This document shows, piece after piece, positions 22,065 to 32,684 of a DNA stretch of 64,000 bases. Below the pieces are notes generated by a model. It ran no database searches. It was not told the origin of the DNA and saw only the letters and a program-made list of their open reading frames with translations. Within the stretch, counting starts at the first letter, position 1; every line of letters starts with the position of its first letter. A program made the translations under genes and the position numbers. This stretch comes from Rhyacophila brunnea (Eukaryota; Arthropoda; Insecta; Trichoptera; Rhyacophilidae). The stretch is taken from assembly GCA_022495005.1 (NCBI GenBank), contig JAGYXB010002040.1:310001-374000 (forward strand), given 5' to 3'.

Positions 22065-22885
22065 ATATATTTATTATCTGTTGTATTGTGTTAGAAACAT
22101 ATATATTGGAAAAATATTTTTGATGTATTAAATAGAATTAAATATTGCCGAGCCGTACTGAATTCTAAAGGTTTTCCACAGCAGGTTTTTAACAAATCTG
22201 TCTGTATAATATTAAAAGTTTAAATTTTCGCTTAATATATCCTTTTATCAGATACTCCTCGAATAACAATTAAATATCAGAATATCTTTTATTTATATTA
22301 TTTATGAATCTCCCTGATTACAAAATAAAGTACTGAATATTAATAAACAGATCTATGTCACGATAAGCAAATAATAATGTATTCAGTACTTATCTCTAGT
22401 AATGAATTCAGTGGAAATATTACTACATATTTAATTTTTATTGTAAATAGTCTATTTTGAAAAACATTATTTTTTTTTCAATAGATAATAATTAATCAAG
22501 ATTCACAGTATTTGTTAAAAATACACGTACGTACTACACGACTCCTTTATTTGAAAATAATATTTTAAGGGTCATGTTAAACATTCTAATATTATCTCCA
22601 ATTGTTCCGTTATTTTTTTTTGGTTGTTTTTGCGGTTCGTTGTTGCTGAGAGATGGGTTCGCATCGTCGGTGTGTATCAGTAAAGTATCTCGAGGTCACT
22701 AGTTACTGTCAATTATTATTAAGTAAATGCTCGTCGTAATATTATTATGTTGAAGTGACATTCTTCTAGGCACAAGGTATGTAGCACTTAGACACCTGCT
22801 AAGCGGTGAGCACTGTGTATTTTCAATCTGGTTTTGGTTATTTGGAATTCAGGCATTGTTATTATATATTATATTTGGTATCACT
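22065..22885. other. Intergenic AT-rich stretch
   Basis: No gene. A short GC-richer patch at 22622-22700 has no recognisable product. Confidence 0.4.
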
Positions 22886-22889
22886 ACCT

Positions 22890-23450
22890 GTGGAGGTAGG
22901 CTGTTAAGATCTGCCATAAATAGTGGACACTAAACTTTGTCAGTCATAATTATTATTGAAATAAGACGACAATTTATAGATGGTGTTGATTAGTTTTTAA
23001 GATTCAATTAAACCCTGCGAAAACCAAGTCATAATAGATATTAATCAAAAAATACTCGTCTATCTATAAAATATCTAAAATTATGCCATTAAATCGTACA
23101 TAATTTTTAATATTTTATAGATAGAAGAGTATTTGTTATCTATTATAGTTTGGTTTAGGCATTGCTTGATAAATAAAAAAAAATGAGCCAATAATATGTG
23201 TAATAATAGTATTCTCAATCCAACGAAAACAAATAAGTAGGAATGAAAAAGTATGCACAATTTTGTTGTATCGGCCAAAATATACCAATACAATGTGTTT
23301 GGTTTAGGCAGGGTTTAATTGATAAAAACTAACCAAAACCATTTGTAAATTGTAGTCTTAGTTCAATAAAAACAAATACGTATGACTAACAAAGTTTAAC
23401 GTGCACTATTTATGGCGGATCTTGACAGCCTACCTCCACACTTCGCTACT
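22890..23450. mobile_element. MITE-A copy 2
   Basis: The left arm starts TGTGGAGGTAGGCTGTTAAG and continues TAGTGGACACTAAACTTTGTC. The right arm is its reverse complement, ending CAGCCTACCTCCACACTTCG. Arms are about 130 bp with a second inner inverted pair (ATCTATAAAATATCTAAAAT / ATATTTTATAGATAG). Flanking GGTA occurs on both sides but a target duplication is not certain. The 70-codon minus-strand frame inside is a chance product of the arms. Confidence 0.8.
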
Positions 23451-23805
23451 GGTACCTACTGACATAGTATGAAGTCAAAGAACATAAATACACTTATGTA
23501 TTCAATGCTGATCCAGTTACATTAAGGGATGATCTATTTGTCGAATGGAAGATAAATAATAAAATTACTATTGAAAGCCAATTGACAGTATAGCTCAATT
23601 CAAATAACAAGAGTAATAACTGATAATAATTATTATAGTGATACGATTAATAATGTAATCGTGCGGTTTGAATGGCTTGAACACTCAATAATTTAACCTT
23701 TGTTTTAATTTGTTCTTAATATTATTGAATATGCATTAGATTAAGATTCACAATATTCATTTTAATAATAATAAATATTAAATTAAATGGTATCAGTACG
23801 TCAGT

Positions 23806-23870
23806 GGAGATGGATGGAGGTAGACTGTTAGGATTCAATATAAATAGTGCACACTAAACTTTGATTGTGA
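23806..23870 (+). repeat. MITE-A end fragment
   Basis: CAGTGGAGATGGATGGAGGT, then GACTGTTAGGATTC and AAATAGTGCACACTAAACTTTG: the outer left arm only, diverged, starting CAGTGG. It breaks off into unrelated sequence. Confidence 0.7.
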
Positions 23871-24129
23871 CTAAGAGCCATAGTAGGGTATACAAGTCGG
23901 TCCAACCAGCAGAGCTGTTGGGCCTATCGGACCGTCCAACCTAGTCACACAAAGCCCAACTATAATGATTTAAAACAAAACTGCAGCGTCTTATTGTGGA
24001 AGTTAAGATCTCTTCACATAGTTTAGTATGTCCGTATTGTTTTATCTTTGTTTTTACATTATTATTTATTTTAGTTAATTCTCCATGTTTCTCTCTCCAA
24101 TTGACACTTTTCATTAAATTAAGTCTCAG

Positions 24130-24270
24130 TACATACATTCAAAGTACACTTGAGTGCGTGGTGACCTCAGTCTTGGGCATCTGCTTCTGAGATATTCCCA
24201 GACGTAAAAAACTGCCTGTGGTTCACACTCAAATGTATGGCCTCGTGATACGCTTGATTAAGGTGGATTG
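24130..24270 (+). repeat. Dispersed repeat C, copy 2
   Basis: GTGCGTGGTGACCTCAGTCT, GGGCATCTGCTTCTGAGATA and GGCCTCGTGATACGCTTGAT match 5060-5165 and, reversed, 63700-63805. Confidence 0.65.
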
Positions 24271-24499
24271 GTTTGGTATGCCTGAGCGTGTTGTACGTAT
24301 GCAGTTCGTCGTATCACAATTTACCGTGAAATCTTGTATCGGAAATATATATATAAATATATATGGTTGTATATTAAACTACTTATTTGGGCAGTATAGT
24401 ACTGAAATAAAATTCATGTCTAAATAAAATACGGTTCTTGTCGGCTTATATGAAGCCAGCGGCAAACAAATTTTTAAAACAGCTGATTCACTGGATTAT

Positions 24500-24520
24500 T
24501 TTTTAGGTTAGGTTAATTAA
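24500..24520 (+). repeat. Short TTAGG-type run
   Basis: TTTTTAGGTTAGGTTAATTA contains two GGTTA units. About 140 bp on, 24655-24675 has TTTACATGTAACC, a motif also found at the outer end of the TTAGG-cored foldbacks. No inverted arms were found here. Confidence 0.5.
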
Positions 24521-24684
24521 GGTTTACGTTAGATTTTCATTCTTGAAGGAATATTATTGTCTGCAATGCTTCACGAACAACGCGTAATCTTTTCATCTCT
24601 TTCCGATAAGAAAGCTCATGGCAAACTTTACTGTGCTACGTACGGCGAAATGTACAATAATTTACATGTAACCATGCCTTAAAC

Positions 24685-25351
24685 CAGGGGGGGCAAACTG
24701 CAGCCCGCCTGGTATTTTTTTGCGGCCCGCCACCATTAATTGTACTTCTGATTATGAATAACTTTTTTATCATTTTTAAAAAAATATTGACAAAAGATTA
24801 AAATTTGAAGAATTTGTTGTTTCGTAAATGTATTATCTCAGTACGTCTTCCTCGCGTCTCGTTTCACACTATGTAACCACTATTTTCTAAGTTCAACATC
24901 GATTTCAATAGATATTGATAGTGTGCCGACAGAGCTACAACTTGAGATTATGGACCTGTAGTGTGACACTGATTTAAGAGAATTGAATCGTCGTGAAGAA
25001 ATCTCCAAATTTTACAATGCCCTTAATTCAGATAAATTCGACCAACTTAAAGATTATGCAAGAAAAATGTTATATATATGTGAACAAACATTGTCGATCA
25101 TGAACCTCAATAAAAATTCTTTACGTTCAAATATCTCCGATGCCCATTCACAAGCAGTTTTGAGAATATCAACTACAAAATTAGCACCTGAATTTTAAAA
25201 AAAATGTTCAAAAACAGTTTCATTCTTCTCATTATTTTTTTTAATGTTTATTTTTCGTGATAATAAATAGTATATATCTAAAAATGGTATTTTACTTGCG
25301 GCCCGCCGCTCATTTTCAATTCTTGAATTTGGAAAAAGGTTGCCCCCCCTG
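24685..25351 (+). mobile_element. hAT element remnant with exact 8-bp target duplication
   Basis: The left end is CAGGGGGGGCAAACTGCAGC and the right end, in reverse, is CAGGGGGGGCAACCTTTTTC, sharing a 12-bp terminal inverted repeat of the common hAT form. CCTTAAAC flanks both sides (24677-24684 and 25352-25359). GCGGCCCGCC occurs near each end (24731 and 25294). At 667 bp it is an internally deleted copy that keeps only the end of the transposase gene. Confidence 0.92.
24902..25198 (+). pseudogene. hAT transposase C-terminal dimerisation region, broken
   Basis: The frame reads D-S-V-P-T-E-L-Q-L-E-I-M-D-L, a TAG stop (24959-24961), then C-D-T-D-L-R-E, F-Y-N-A-L, A-R-K-M and I-C-E-Q-T-L-S-I-M-N-L-N-K-N-S-L-R-S, A-V-L-R-I-S-T and a natural stop. 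This is the C-terminal hAT dimerisation domain seen in GTF2IRD2/EPM2AIP1-like and other animal hAT proteins (..LQMELIDLQCD..., ICEQTFS.MK..KS..RS.LTD.HL..VLRI). The RNase-H-like catalytic core and the BED finger are missing. With one premature stop and no 5' part it cannot make a transposase. Confidence 0.88.
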
Positions 25352-25359
25352 CCTTAAAC

Positions 25360-26350
25360 AATATAAACCATGCATAGAAGTGCGGCGAAATGCATGGCGT
25401 GAAACATCTATTTCCATGCAAAGCAAGCCTACTAAAACGCAATTTTAACGACGTCGCACAAGATGTAATATTGGTATCGCCTTTGATAACGCGCCATATA
25501 TAATGCGCCACAGTGTAGCATTTGAAGATCCGACACGACGAAGATTGTATGTCTCTTGTACTCGTATAATCGTCGATTGATATTTTAAATAGCTCCTTGA
25601 TAGTGCACCAGACTATGGCTTTGAAATAGCCAACTGCTACGACCTGGGCGTATATAGCTTTAATAATAAATCTAGCACAACCGACACGGGGTGAATTTTA
25701 ATGTATAGAAATTTAGCATTCAAAAAACAAAACAAAATTTTTGTTTACGTCTCATTATCAAAACACTCATCGTTTGTCTGACAGTGCTCACTTTCAAACT
25801 ACGCCAAATCCATTTAAGTACTTTAAAGTTTAACTTATTATAAGATTTAAAAGTATTTTTAAACATATTTTATATCGTCATATTTACGTTTCTAGCTTAA
25901 AATTGAGTATTATTTAATTACACGTTGGGCTGCTTTAATCATGAATGCATTTAATTGATCAATATATTATTAAAAATATAAACAACTACGTTTTAAAATA
26001 AAAATACAATTTAAAAACAATACAAAATTAACGATTTGATATTGGATCTTTTTAAGGTGTAAAAAGAAGAATATTAAATAATTCACAGTTATTTTTAAAA
26101 AAATATTCTTTTTAATTACCTAAAGTTCTTTTTATTTTCACTAATACTCTGGTGTTACGGTAATATATATTTGTCTTTTCATAGATAGGTGCGTATTATT
26201 AATACTAACACAATTTTAAAAACTAAACAATTTCTCAGTTGCGTTTTATTGCATAAATGTAGTACTTGTTGTTGTATTGATAAGCGACATAATGAAAAGA
26301 CGCCTTTTATGACGTAGACCGTTCCGGATTTTGTCACCGTTTCCACAGTT
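25360..26350. other. Intergenic stretch
   Basis: No gene recognised. 25360-25700 is somewhat richer in GC (TGCGGCGAAATGCATGGCG, GCGCCATATATAATGCGCCA) and the rest is AT-rich. Confidence 0.4.
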
Positions 26351-26354
26351 ATCT

Positions 26355-26652
26355 CTCTATGGATCTATCCCCCCTCGACCTAGATGACGTGCACGAAATA
26401 TTATTGTTACACGTACTCTGGTACTGCCCGTTGATGGGATCTGACCGAGCGAAGCTGTTTTCCAGGGTCCCGTCCACACACGGGCCCGATTGGCCACGCC
26501 GACTTGATATCAACCAAGGCCAACTTTGAGGCATACGAAAAATTTGCTGCGTCATATGAAGGATGGAATAATTCCGATCCCTCCTTAGATTCATCACTTT
26601 CAACTCCTGACTCCTTTGTTTCAGAAGAGTTTCAGTACACGAGTACATAGGA
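26355..26652 (+). pseudogene. LINE ORF2 C-terminus, one frameshift
   Basis: The plus strand reads H-V-L-W-Y-C-P-L, D-R-A-K-L-F-S-R-V-P, T-H-G-P-D-W-P-R-R-L-D, then after a one-base shift near 26516 K-A-N-F-E-A-Y-E-K-F-A, and ends T-S-T stop (26650 or so). H-V-L-W.C-P-L is the usual cysteine motif after the reverse transcriptase in Jockey/R1/I-group LINEs, and DWP..L....NF.A...FA closes many such ORFs. Sequence to about 26880 may be its 3' UTR. It points toward the ORF1 gene at 27174-28874, which lies on the other strand, so it is not that gene's ORF2. Confidence 0.65.
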
Positions 26653-26902
26653 CACTTCATGTCATTAAAGATAAATGACGGCAGAGCAAGTCAAGATTCT
26701 TTTCATTTTCTAAAACTATTTCTTTAAATACTAAGGTGCATGGTTGCTACGAGTACATCAGTCCCGTGCAGCACCGCTTCAGGACAAGGGAGTGTGGCAT
26801 TAAAATCTTAAACACGTTTATAACGTCATGGAAGGCGGACGTGCTCAAACAACGGCAGCATATACATGGTGGGTGGAAATGGTAAACTCAAATCATTGTT
26901 GC

Positions 26903-27064
26903 TCATGGCGGCTTGCCATTTACTTTTGCATCACGTTTATGTAATGTTGTGTTGTGGTATGTTTGGCGTGTAGGGCACCGGGGCAAGCCCCATATCCCTT
27001 TCGTCTGTATGATGGCGTGTGATGGAAGTCTCCTCCCTTGCGGGTTTTTCTGTGTTGTCTGCAT
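26903..27064 (-). CDS. Short 53-codon ORF just after the Gag-like ORF1
   Basis: It begins with ATG 109 bp downstream of the ORF1 stop and ends TGA at 26903. It contains M-Q-T-T-Q-K-N-P-Q-G-R-R and ends V-N-G-K-P-P. This is where ORF2 of a Jockey-type element would begin, and a basic N-terminal lead before the endonuclease is common. However, no endonuclease motif (such as ..W-N-A-N-G/R..) follows before the stop, so it is either the broken start of ORF2 or a chance frame. Confidence 0.25.
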   Translation of the reverse strand: MQTTQKNPQGRRLPSHAIIQTKGIWGLPRCPTRQTYHNTTLHKRDAKVNGKPP

Positions 27065-27098
27065 CTTGGCTTGTTGGTTAGAATTGAATTATGTTTCG

Positions 27099-27129
27099 TT
27101 TTCTTCTTTCTTCTTTCTTCTTTCTTCAC
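27099..27129 (-). repeat. GAAGAAA microsatellite between ORF1 and the next ORF
   Basis: On the minus strand there are four GAAGAAA units. It separates the ORF1 stop from the short downstream frame. Confidence 0.85.
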
Positions 27130-27173
27130 TCTTGTCGGCGCTCGTTCGTTCCTATCTATACTTTGGTGTGGAT

Positions 27174-28874
27174 CTAGATCCTTTTGCTGGTTAATCTTTT
27201 CATGAGTTCGTTGGCGATATCGATGGCGTTCTTGAGCGCCATCAGCGCTTCATTGATTTGGTCTGGCTCCGAGGTTCTGGTGGTGGTATTCATCCAAGCT
27301 GGTCTGAATGTGTTTTGCGGTTCTTCGCGTTGTCTGGGCTGTTGTTGGAATTGCTTGTCGGCGTTTGTAAACGCATATCTGGCGTGTTTGGGGTGCCTTG
27401 GGGAACCTCTGTAGTTGGCCGGGTGTGGGCCACCACAGTTGGCGCATTTGGCTGGATCGGTCGTATTCTTCTTCTTGCAGTCCGAGGTGAGGTGTTCGCC
27501 GGCACATCGGACGCACATCGGAGTTGCGTGGCAGCAGGAGGCGGAGTGGGCGAAGCCCTGGCAGCGATAACACTGTCCATCCGCCGTTCTTCTGCGTAGC
27601 GGCTCCACCTGGATGGATAATCCGAAGATGGAGGTGAGTTTGAAAATGTTCATGTCGCCGCTCTTCTCGACGTCGAGGAGAATCAGCGGGATCTGTCTCT
27701 TCTGGCTCCCTTGGGTCATCCTGAAGGCGTTCTTGATCGGGTATCCCAGTGCAATGAGTTCACTGCGTATTTCTTCGGCAGTCGTCTCTTCCGGGATACC
27801 TCTGATCACTATCTTTAGTGGTTTTTCCTCTTGGAGGTTGTATGAATGGTATTCTGTCTTGTCTGCGTCCAGGATCCGTACTGCTAGCCTGTAGGAGTCT
27901 GAGTCTGGCAGGGTGAGTAGGATTCCTACCTTGATATTTTTCGCATCAGAAATAGTGACACCAGCCTCTTTCAGCTTAGCCATTGTATTCCTGAATACTT
28001 TTTTATCATGCAGGATGATCGGCGGGATTTTTTTCGGTCTGTCTGTTTTTTTGTTATTTGTTGGTTCTGCCGTTTTGAGGATTGGCATGTCTGGCTTTTT
28101 CGGTGTCAGTTTAGCTGGTCTTTTTGCAATTTTGAGGTCGGGGCTTTCAGTAGCTAGGCGTTTGCTAGCTCTTCTGATCTTTCTTCTTTCTTTTTCTTCG
28201 TCTTCTTCTCGTTCGAAGCGATCGTTGACGGCTTTGAGTTTTTGATAGTAGTATTCGTCCTCGCTCATCTTGGTCTTGGCTGCAGCTGCGTCTGTTTTGG
28301 CTGCAGCTGCGTATGTTTTTGGTGTATCATTTCTGAGGCTGGGAGTTGATGGCCCCACTGGAGTGGTGTCCATCTTTTCGGAGCTGGTCGTGGTTTTGGC
28401 GGTGCTGGTCGTAGTTATGGCGGTGGATGTTGAAGGTACGGCTGGGGGCGGGGCTTTGGCGGTAGCCTCAGCGGGGGCCTGGGCGGATATATCAGCTTCC
28501 GTAGTCTGGGATTCGTCATTAAAGTAGTCGGAGTCATCGATGTCCAGGTCTTCGTAATCAGCGTCGTCCTCCGTGTCGGCGTGATCAGAGGCCACCAGCT
28601 TGATGGCTTCGATTTCCTCCAAAACTCTCTGCATGTTGGATTTTTTCTTCTTTGTTCTCTCCGGCTTATCTTTCTGCTTTTGGAGATCTGGCAGTGACTC
28701 GTGTGGCGGAATACCATAAGCGATGGTGAGAAAGCCGTAGATATAGGCAAAATCTGCCGCTCTCAGCTTCCTCTTCAGCGCATGGATCTGCGTCAGATCG
28801 GTTTTGAAGTTGTCATCGATCTGTGCATGTGAGTCCGGATTCAGCAAACCGTCGAGCGATGGTATCTTGCTCAT
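27174..28874 (-). CDS. Gag-like ORF1 protein of a Jockey-type non-LTR retrotransposon (566 aa)
   Basis: In active elements this nucleic-acid-binding protein coats the element RNA and guides it to the nucleus. The ATG at 28872-28874 is preferred; the frame stays open ten codons further without another ATG. Residues 1-60 may be a small helical region. About 60-280 are low-complexity, first acidic (D-E-D-D-Y), then Pro/Ala/Thr-rich, then highly charged. About 352-422 is the RRM-like PRE_C2HC domain (I-V-I-R-G-I-P-E-E-T, L-G-Y-P-I..A-F-R-M). Three zinc knuckles follow: C-x2-C-x4-H-x4-C at 435-448, C-x2-C-x3-H-x4-C at 454-466, and C-x2-C-x3-H at 477-484. The third normally closes with Cys in N-Y-R-G-C-P, but here residue 491 is Ser (TCC), so it should bind zinc poorly. 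The frame has no stop or shift, unlike every other LINE piece here. No ORF2 with endonuclease or reverse transcriptase follows, so the copy is non-autonomous. Confidence 0.9.
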   Translation of the reverse strand: MSKIPSLDGLLNPDSHAQIDDNFKTDLTQIHALKRKLRAADFAYIYGFLTIAYGIPPHESLPDLQKQKDKPERTKKKKSNMQRVLEEIEAIKLVASDHADTEDDADYEDLDIDDSDYFNDESQTTEADISAQAPAEATAKAPPPAVPSTSTAITTTSTAKTTTSSEKMDTTPVGPSTPSLRNDTPKTYAAAAKTDAAAAKTKMSEDEYYYQKLKAVNDRFEREEDEEKERRKIRRASKRLATESPDLKIAKRPAKLTPKKPDMPILKTAEPTNNKKTDRPKKIPPIILHDKKVFRNTMAKLKEAGVTISDAKNIKVGILLTLPDSDSYRLAVRILDADKTEYHSYNLQEEKPLKIVIRGIPEETTAEEIRSELIALGYPIKNAFRMTQGSQKRQIPLILLDVEKSGDMNIFKLTSIFGLSIQVEPLRRRTADGQCYRCQGFAHSASCCHATPMCVRCAGEHLTSDCKKKNTTDPAKCANCGGPHPANYRGSPRHPKHARYAFTNADKQFQQQPRQREEPQNTFRPAWMNTTTRTSEPDQINEALMALKNAIDIANELMKRLTSKRI

Positions 28875-29390
28875 CTTGGTTTGCTTTGTCCAACTTCGGC
28901 GCAAGTATCGGTAACAATATCTGTATGTGTTGCTCTGCTCGCCGCTATGAAGGCTTCAGAGAAGTTCCAATTCACTCGGCCGTCGATAATTATCTCAAGA
29001 AAGACAATCAGAGGCGGCAGAAATTCATTAGATGCCCTCCAGATGGGCGATGATAACGGCGCTGCAGCATCCAAAGGTGGCGGACTGGATCGGCGATAGT
29101 GGCGGGATTATTTCAACGAAGGTGGCAGCTTCGTATTGAAATCAATTGGCGAAGGTGGCGGAGCAAGATGGCGGAGTTATTCCAATCGAGAAAGGTGGCG
29201 GAGGTGGCGGAATTCGTATCGAATTTTCTTTGTGTCGAAATTCGGATCGGAATTATTTGTAATCGATATGTCTTGAAAGCGTTAATAAAATCGAATCTGT
29301 ATCGATATTATTACTCGTATCGGAGCTTGAGGTGTGCGATCGCGGTGAGTGCCAGTCTGCGAATTACGTTTATGTAAGAGTATACATATA
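28875..29390 (-). promoter_or_regulatory. 5' UTR and probable internal promoter region of the ORF1 element
   Basis: This GC-rich leader lies upstream of the ORF1 ATG and ends abruptly in AT-rich host DNA near 29360-29395, which is where the element's 5' end probably lies (minus-strand CAGACTGGCACTCACCGCGA). Jockey-type LINEs carry their RNA polymerase II promoter inside the transcribed leader; that role here is inferred from position only. The right part is a GGTGGCGGA-type repeat. Confidence 0.45.
29071..29205. repeat. Irregular GGTGGCGGA repeat in the LINE leader
   Basis: On the plus strand GGTGGCGGA or a close variant recurs at about 29075, 29098, 29120, 29153, 29167, 29193 and 29202, interleaved with TTATTYCAA and ATTGAAAT-type spacers. 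Repeated leaders of this kind occur in several LINE promoters. Confidence 0.7.
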
Positions 29391-29399
29391 AAATATATA

Positions 29400-32300
29400 T
29401 TGAAAAGAGAGGTGTGAACTGAGACAGAAGACATAGTCAGAATTATAAATTATAAAAATAGCATTGAATTTTTAAATGTTTTTCTCTATTGTGTTTACCT
29501 ATATAATAATACACCTGCTATCTTGTAAAATAACACATTTTATAATGGCAACAAACACACAATCTAGTTGATAATAATTGCGCACAAAGGTACAACCTCC
29601 AATTACAAGCGTACACAATTATACACGTAACGAACAGTCAAGATAGAGATAACAAATTAGGGCAGTAAAAGGGGAAATGAGACCAGAGATAGAAACGAAA
29701 CAAAAACATCCTGACCTATATATTACAAAAAAAGATTAATCAGTTGTATATTAGATTCAAAATGAATAGCTTTGTCTGAATTGAGCTATGTTATGTTATA
29801 ATATACCGTCATAAATAAACCACCATAAACTGTATATAGGATACAATTATTTTTTTTATATTGTCCACGAAGATTGACTTTTAATTAATCATAATTAATC
29901 AATGTATTTTAATTGTTAATTTATGTGGAGTAAACATCATACCAGAGGCAAAACTTATTAATTATGTACAATAGTAAAGTGTATCATTAAATTTCATAAA
30001 ACGAGTTTTACCTCTAATATCTAATACGACAATAAAGCGTGTTATATTTCAATTATTAGGTATATTGTTTTTCCACCAATAATTAAAATAATTTATTTCA
30101 CCAAAGAAATTAACGGACTGTCAAATATATTAATCTCTCCAATAGAGCTAATGCTTTATATACTTTAAAAAGATGTTTATTCGGACACAAACTATTTAAT
30201 GAATCTTAAAAACCAATCCTTATAAGAAAAAATATTTTGAGATATCTGCTTACTAATAATATCAAAATTATGATCTGTACATGTACTTGTATTTAAAACA
30301 AAAGTTGGAATAACAATTCTGGATTGATTATCAAGGAGATCACATAATTTGAATTTCCCTATCTCTACCCCTATATATTCAATATTGTGATAAAATTTGT
30401 GGATAAGCAAATAATTCTGCATTTTGGCACTGTTTATGTGAAACTCTCATAATGTTCAAGAATCTTTACTGATTTAAATTTTAATTCCTGTTTTTTAAAC
30501 TACTTGTTTGTATAAATACTTCGTGTGTGCTGCATTATTTAGTGATGAATTAAAAATGTACTGGTGTTTCTCATTTAATTCGCTGTTAATTTTAATTATT
30601 CATTTTAAAAATACTCTCTTATTTGTATTATAAAACGACGTAAATACATATTTTTTACTATTGTGTTCATAGTACTTATGTAGCATCAGTTATTGTTCTC
30701 CCAAGGCACCTAAATAACCTGCCATTGATAATGCTAATTGAGAGGAAAATAACGGTGTTCAGTTAAATCGTTTCGGATATTTATACATACCACTGTGAGA
30801 ATGAATTTGGGTATACGTTGTTGTAAAATTCTTTATATTGTACTTTCATGTACTTTTTTATAACGTTTTTGTTTATTCCTTTTTTTCAATTATTCTTAAT
30901 ACTGTTATATATTTCTTTCTTTCTCCATGTCATGTTGTTTTTAGAATATAAGTATGTGTGTTTCGTGTACTATTGTTTCTCCCCGCGCAGCGTTCGTGAA
31001 TCGATACCCTGTACGTTAAATCGTACCCCCACTTGTACAGCTGCAAGGGGTCTAGGACGATTTGGCACCGGACAACTGGACGCCACGGAATTTGAAAATA
31101 AATATACGTTTGGTACTTATAGGTACTTAAAAAAAATATTCAATATTATTATTTATACTTCAATGATTATATTATGATTTAATAGTTGGTAAGAATGTAA
31201 ATATGCAGACGTAAACAATGATTTAATCGTGCATATGTTTAAGTTTCAACGAAAAAAGAGTTTTTTATGTTATATAAAGCCTTAGGCATGGTAATTCTCA
31301 ATCGGCGATAAAGAATACATTATGTTAAGAGTAAAATGAATTCAAACTACTAAGTAGAAGATAGAACTGATTAAAATACCTCGTCTACACGTGTCTACGA
31401 CAGTGCGGCGTCCAATTGTCCGGAGGCCAGTCGTCCCATTTCCGCTGCAAGACCATGGATCGCTGCCGCTACGTAATTCTAAAATTACAGTCTTCTTTAA
31501 AAATCGACCAGTCACCATCATAACTGCTTATTTTTTTATGGAGAAGGTTGTATCAATTTTTTTGCGCTGATCAATTGTTTGAGTACGGTTCTTGACGATT
31601 TAAAAAGATATACAAAACCCAAACAATCTTAATAATTCTATCGGTATTCATTTTTAATGATTAAGGTATAATTTATGTTGACCTACTTATTAATATTCAT
31701 CTAAAATAAGATATTTAAATGGGAAAAAAGACTGACTTCGTATTTAAATTGCATTGAAAAGTAGGTAGGGCCTTTTCAATTACGGCGTCAACATAACAAC
31801 GTGGTCCACGGAGCGGTATTTCATGCAAAAGCAAATAAATATTATTTCAAGGCAAGCGAAATTTGTGTTTTTGATTGTATTATTTATTGCGAGGTAGCTG
31901 AGAGCGAAGGCGGGCGGCGCATGATTCGACTCCGGCCCTGGAGTATTTTTAAGCAAATTTAATATTAATTGAAGGAACTCAAAAACAATGGAGATTACTT
32001 AACTTGTTTTGAAAGCTTTCGGAAAAATCTCGGAATAAAAAAACACAAGGCATATTATTCTTATTTTTTTTTATTCTTTTGTTAATGTAAGCCACGAATC
32101 AGGATTCAACATGCATAATTTATATTGCTCAACGGAATTTTTTTGCCAACTTTCGTATGAAAAGCTTTGAAACACGGTTGAAAATGTATTTTAGCCTATT
32201 CTTTTAAACTTTTAGATGGACTTTAGGTACGACTAATAATAAATTGAATATTTTACATAAAAATATAATTTAAAATTAAAGATATTCATTGGCTACTCAT

Positions 32301-32425
32301 ATTTTAAACTCAATACTTTTTCTTTTTAACTCTGCAACAGACCATGAGAACAAATGACAGAAGTTTACCAGTGGCAGTGAAATGAGGACAAAAAATATCT
32401 TGGCTTTCAGAAAATTACATAAATG
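29400..32425. other. Long AT-rich stretch without a gene
   Basis: No coding region, RNA gene or delimited repeat was recognised. GC-richer patches at 30985-31085 and 31385-31470 share CGTGTCTACGACAGTGCGGC and GGACAACTGGACGCC-like words in opposite orientation (GGCGTCCA..TTGTCC), which hints at inverted repeat ends about 350 bp apart. Confidence 0.4.
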
Positions 32426-32429
32426 TATT

Positions 32430-32520
32430 GTAACCTCGCCGGGAACTGAATCAACCCGGTGCCCAAAAATGAGTGCGATTTTTCTACAACTTAAAGCTCT
32501 GTAACTTTAAACTCCTCCGG
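32430..32520 (-). repeat. tRNA-derived SINE head, minus strand
   Basis: Reverse-strand AAAGTTACAGAGCTTTAAGT with a B-box-like GGGTTGATTCAGTTCCCGGC and GAGGTTACAATACAT; same type as 16920-17010. Confidence 0.45.
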
Positions 32521-32684
32521 CGTATTAAAATAAAAAGTTATTTTATTACATATCTACCTATATTTTATTTAATAATTATTGTCAAACGGATATTTGGCTA
32601 ATGTTGGACCCGAGAAGTATTACTAGAATGATCACGACTAAAATTTGTAGTTTTGTAAAACTCGCGTCGGTTTATAATATCATG

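Noticed and set aside
26349..26660. 103-codon minus-strand frame as a gene
   Set aside because: It lies opposite the plus-strand LINE C-terminus with its CPL motif and is its shadow frame.
27184..28527. Series of plus-strand open frames of 76-113 codons
   Set aside because: All are antisense shadows of the long, low-complexity Gag-like ORF1.
26355..28874. ORF1 (minus) and the LINE C-terminus (plus) as one element with a twin-priming inversion
   Set aside because: Twin priming would put the inverted 5' part to the left of the 3' part that reads on the plus strand. Here the order is the opposite, so two separate elements are more likely.
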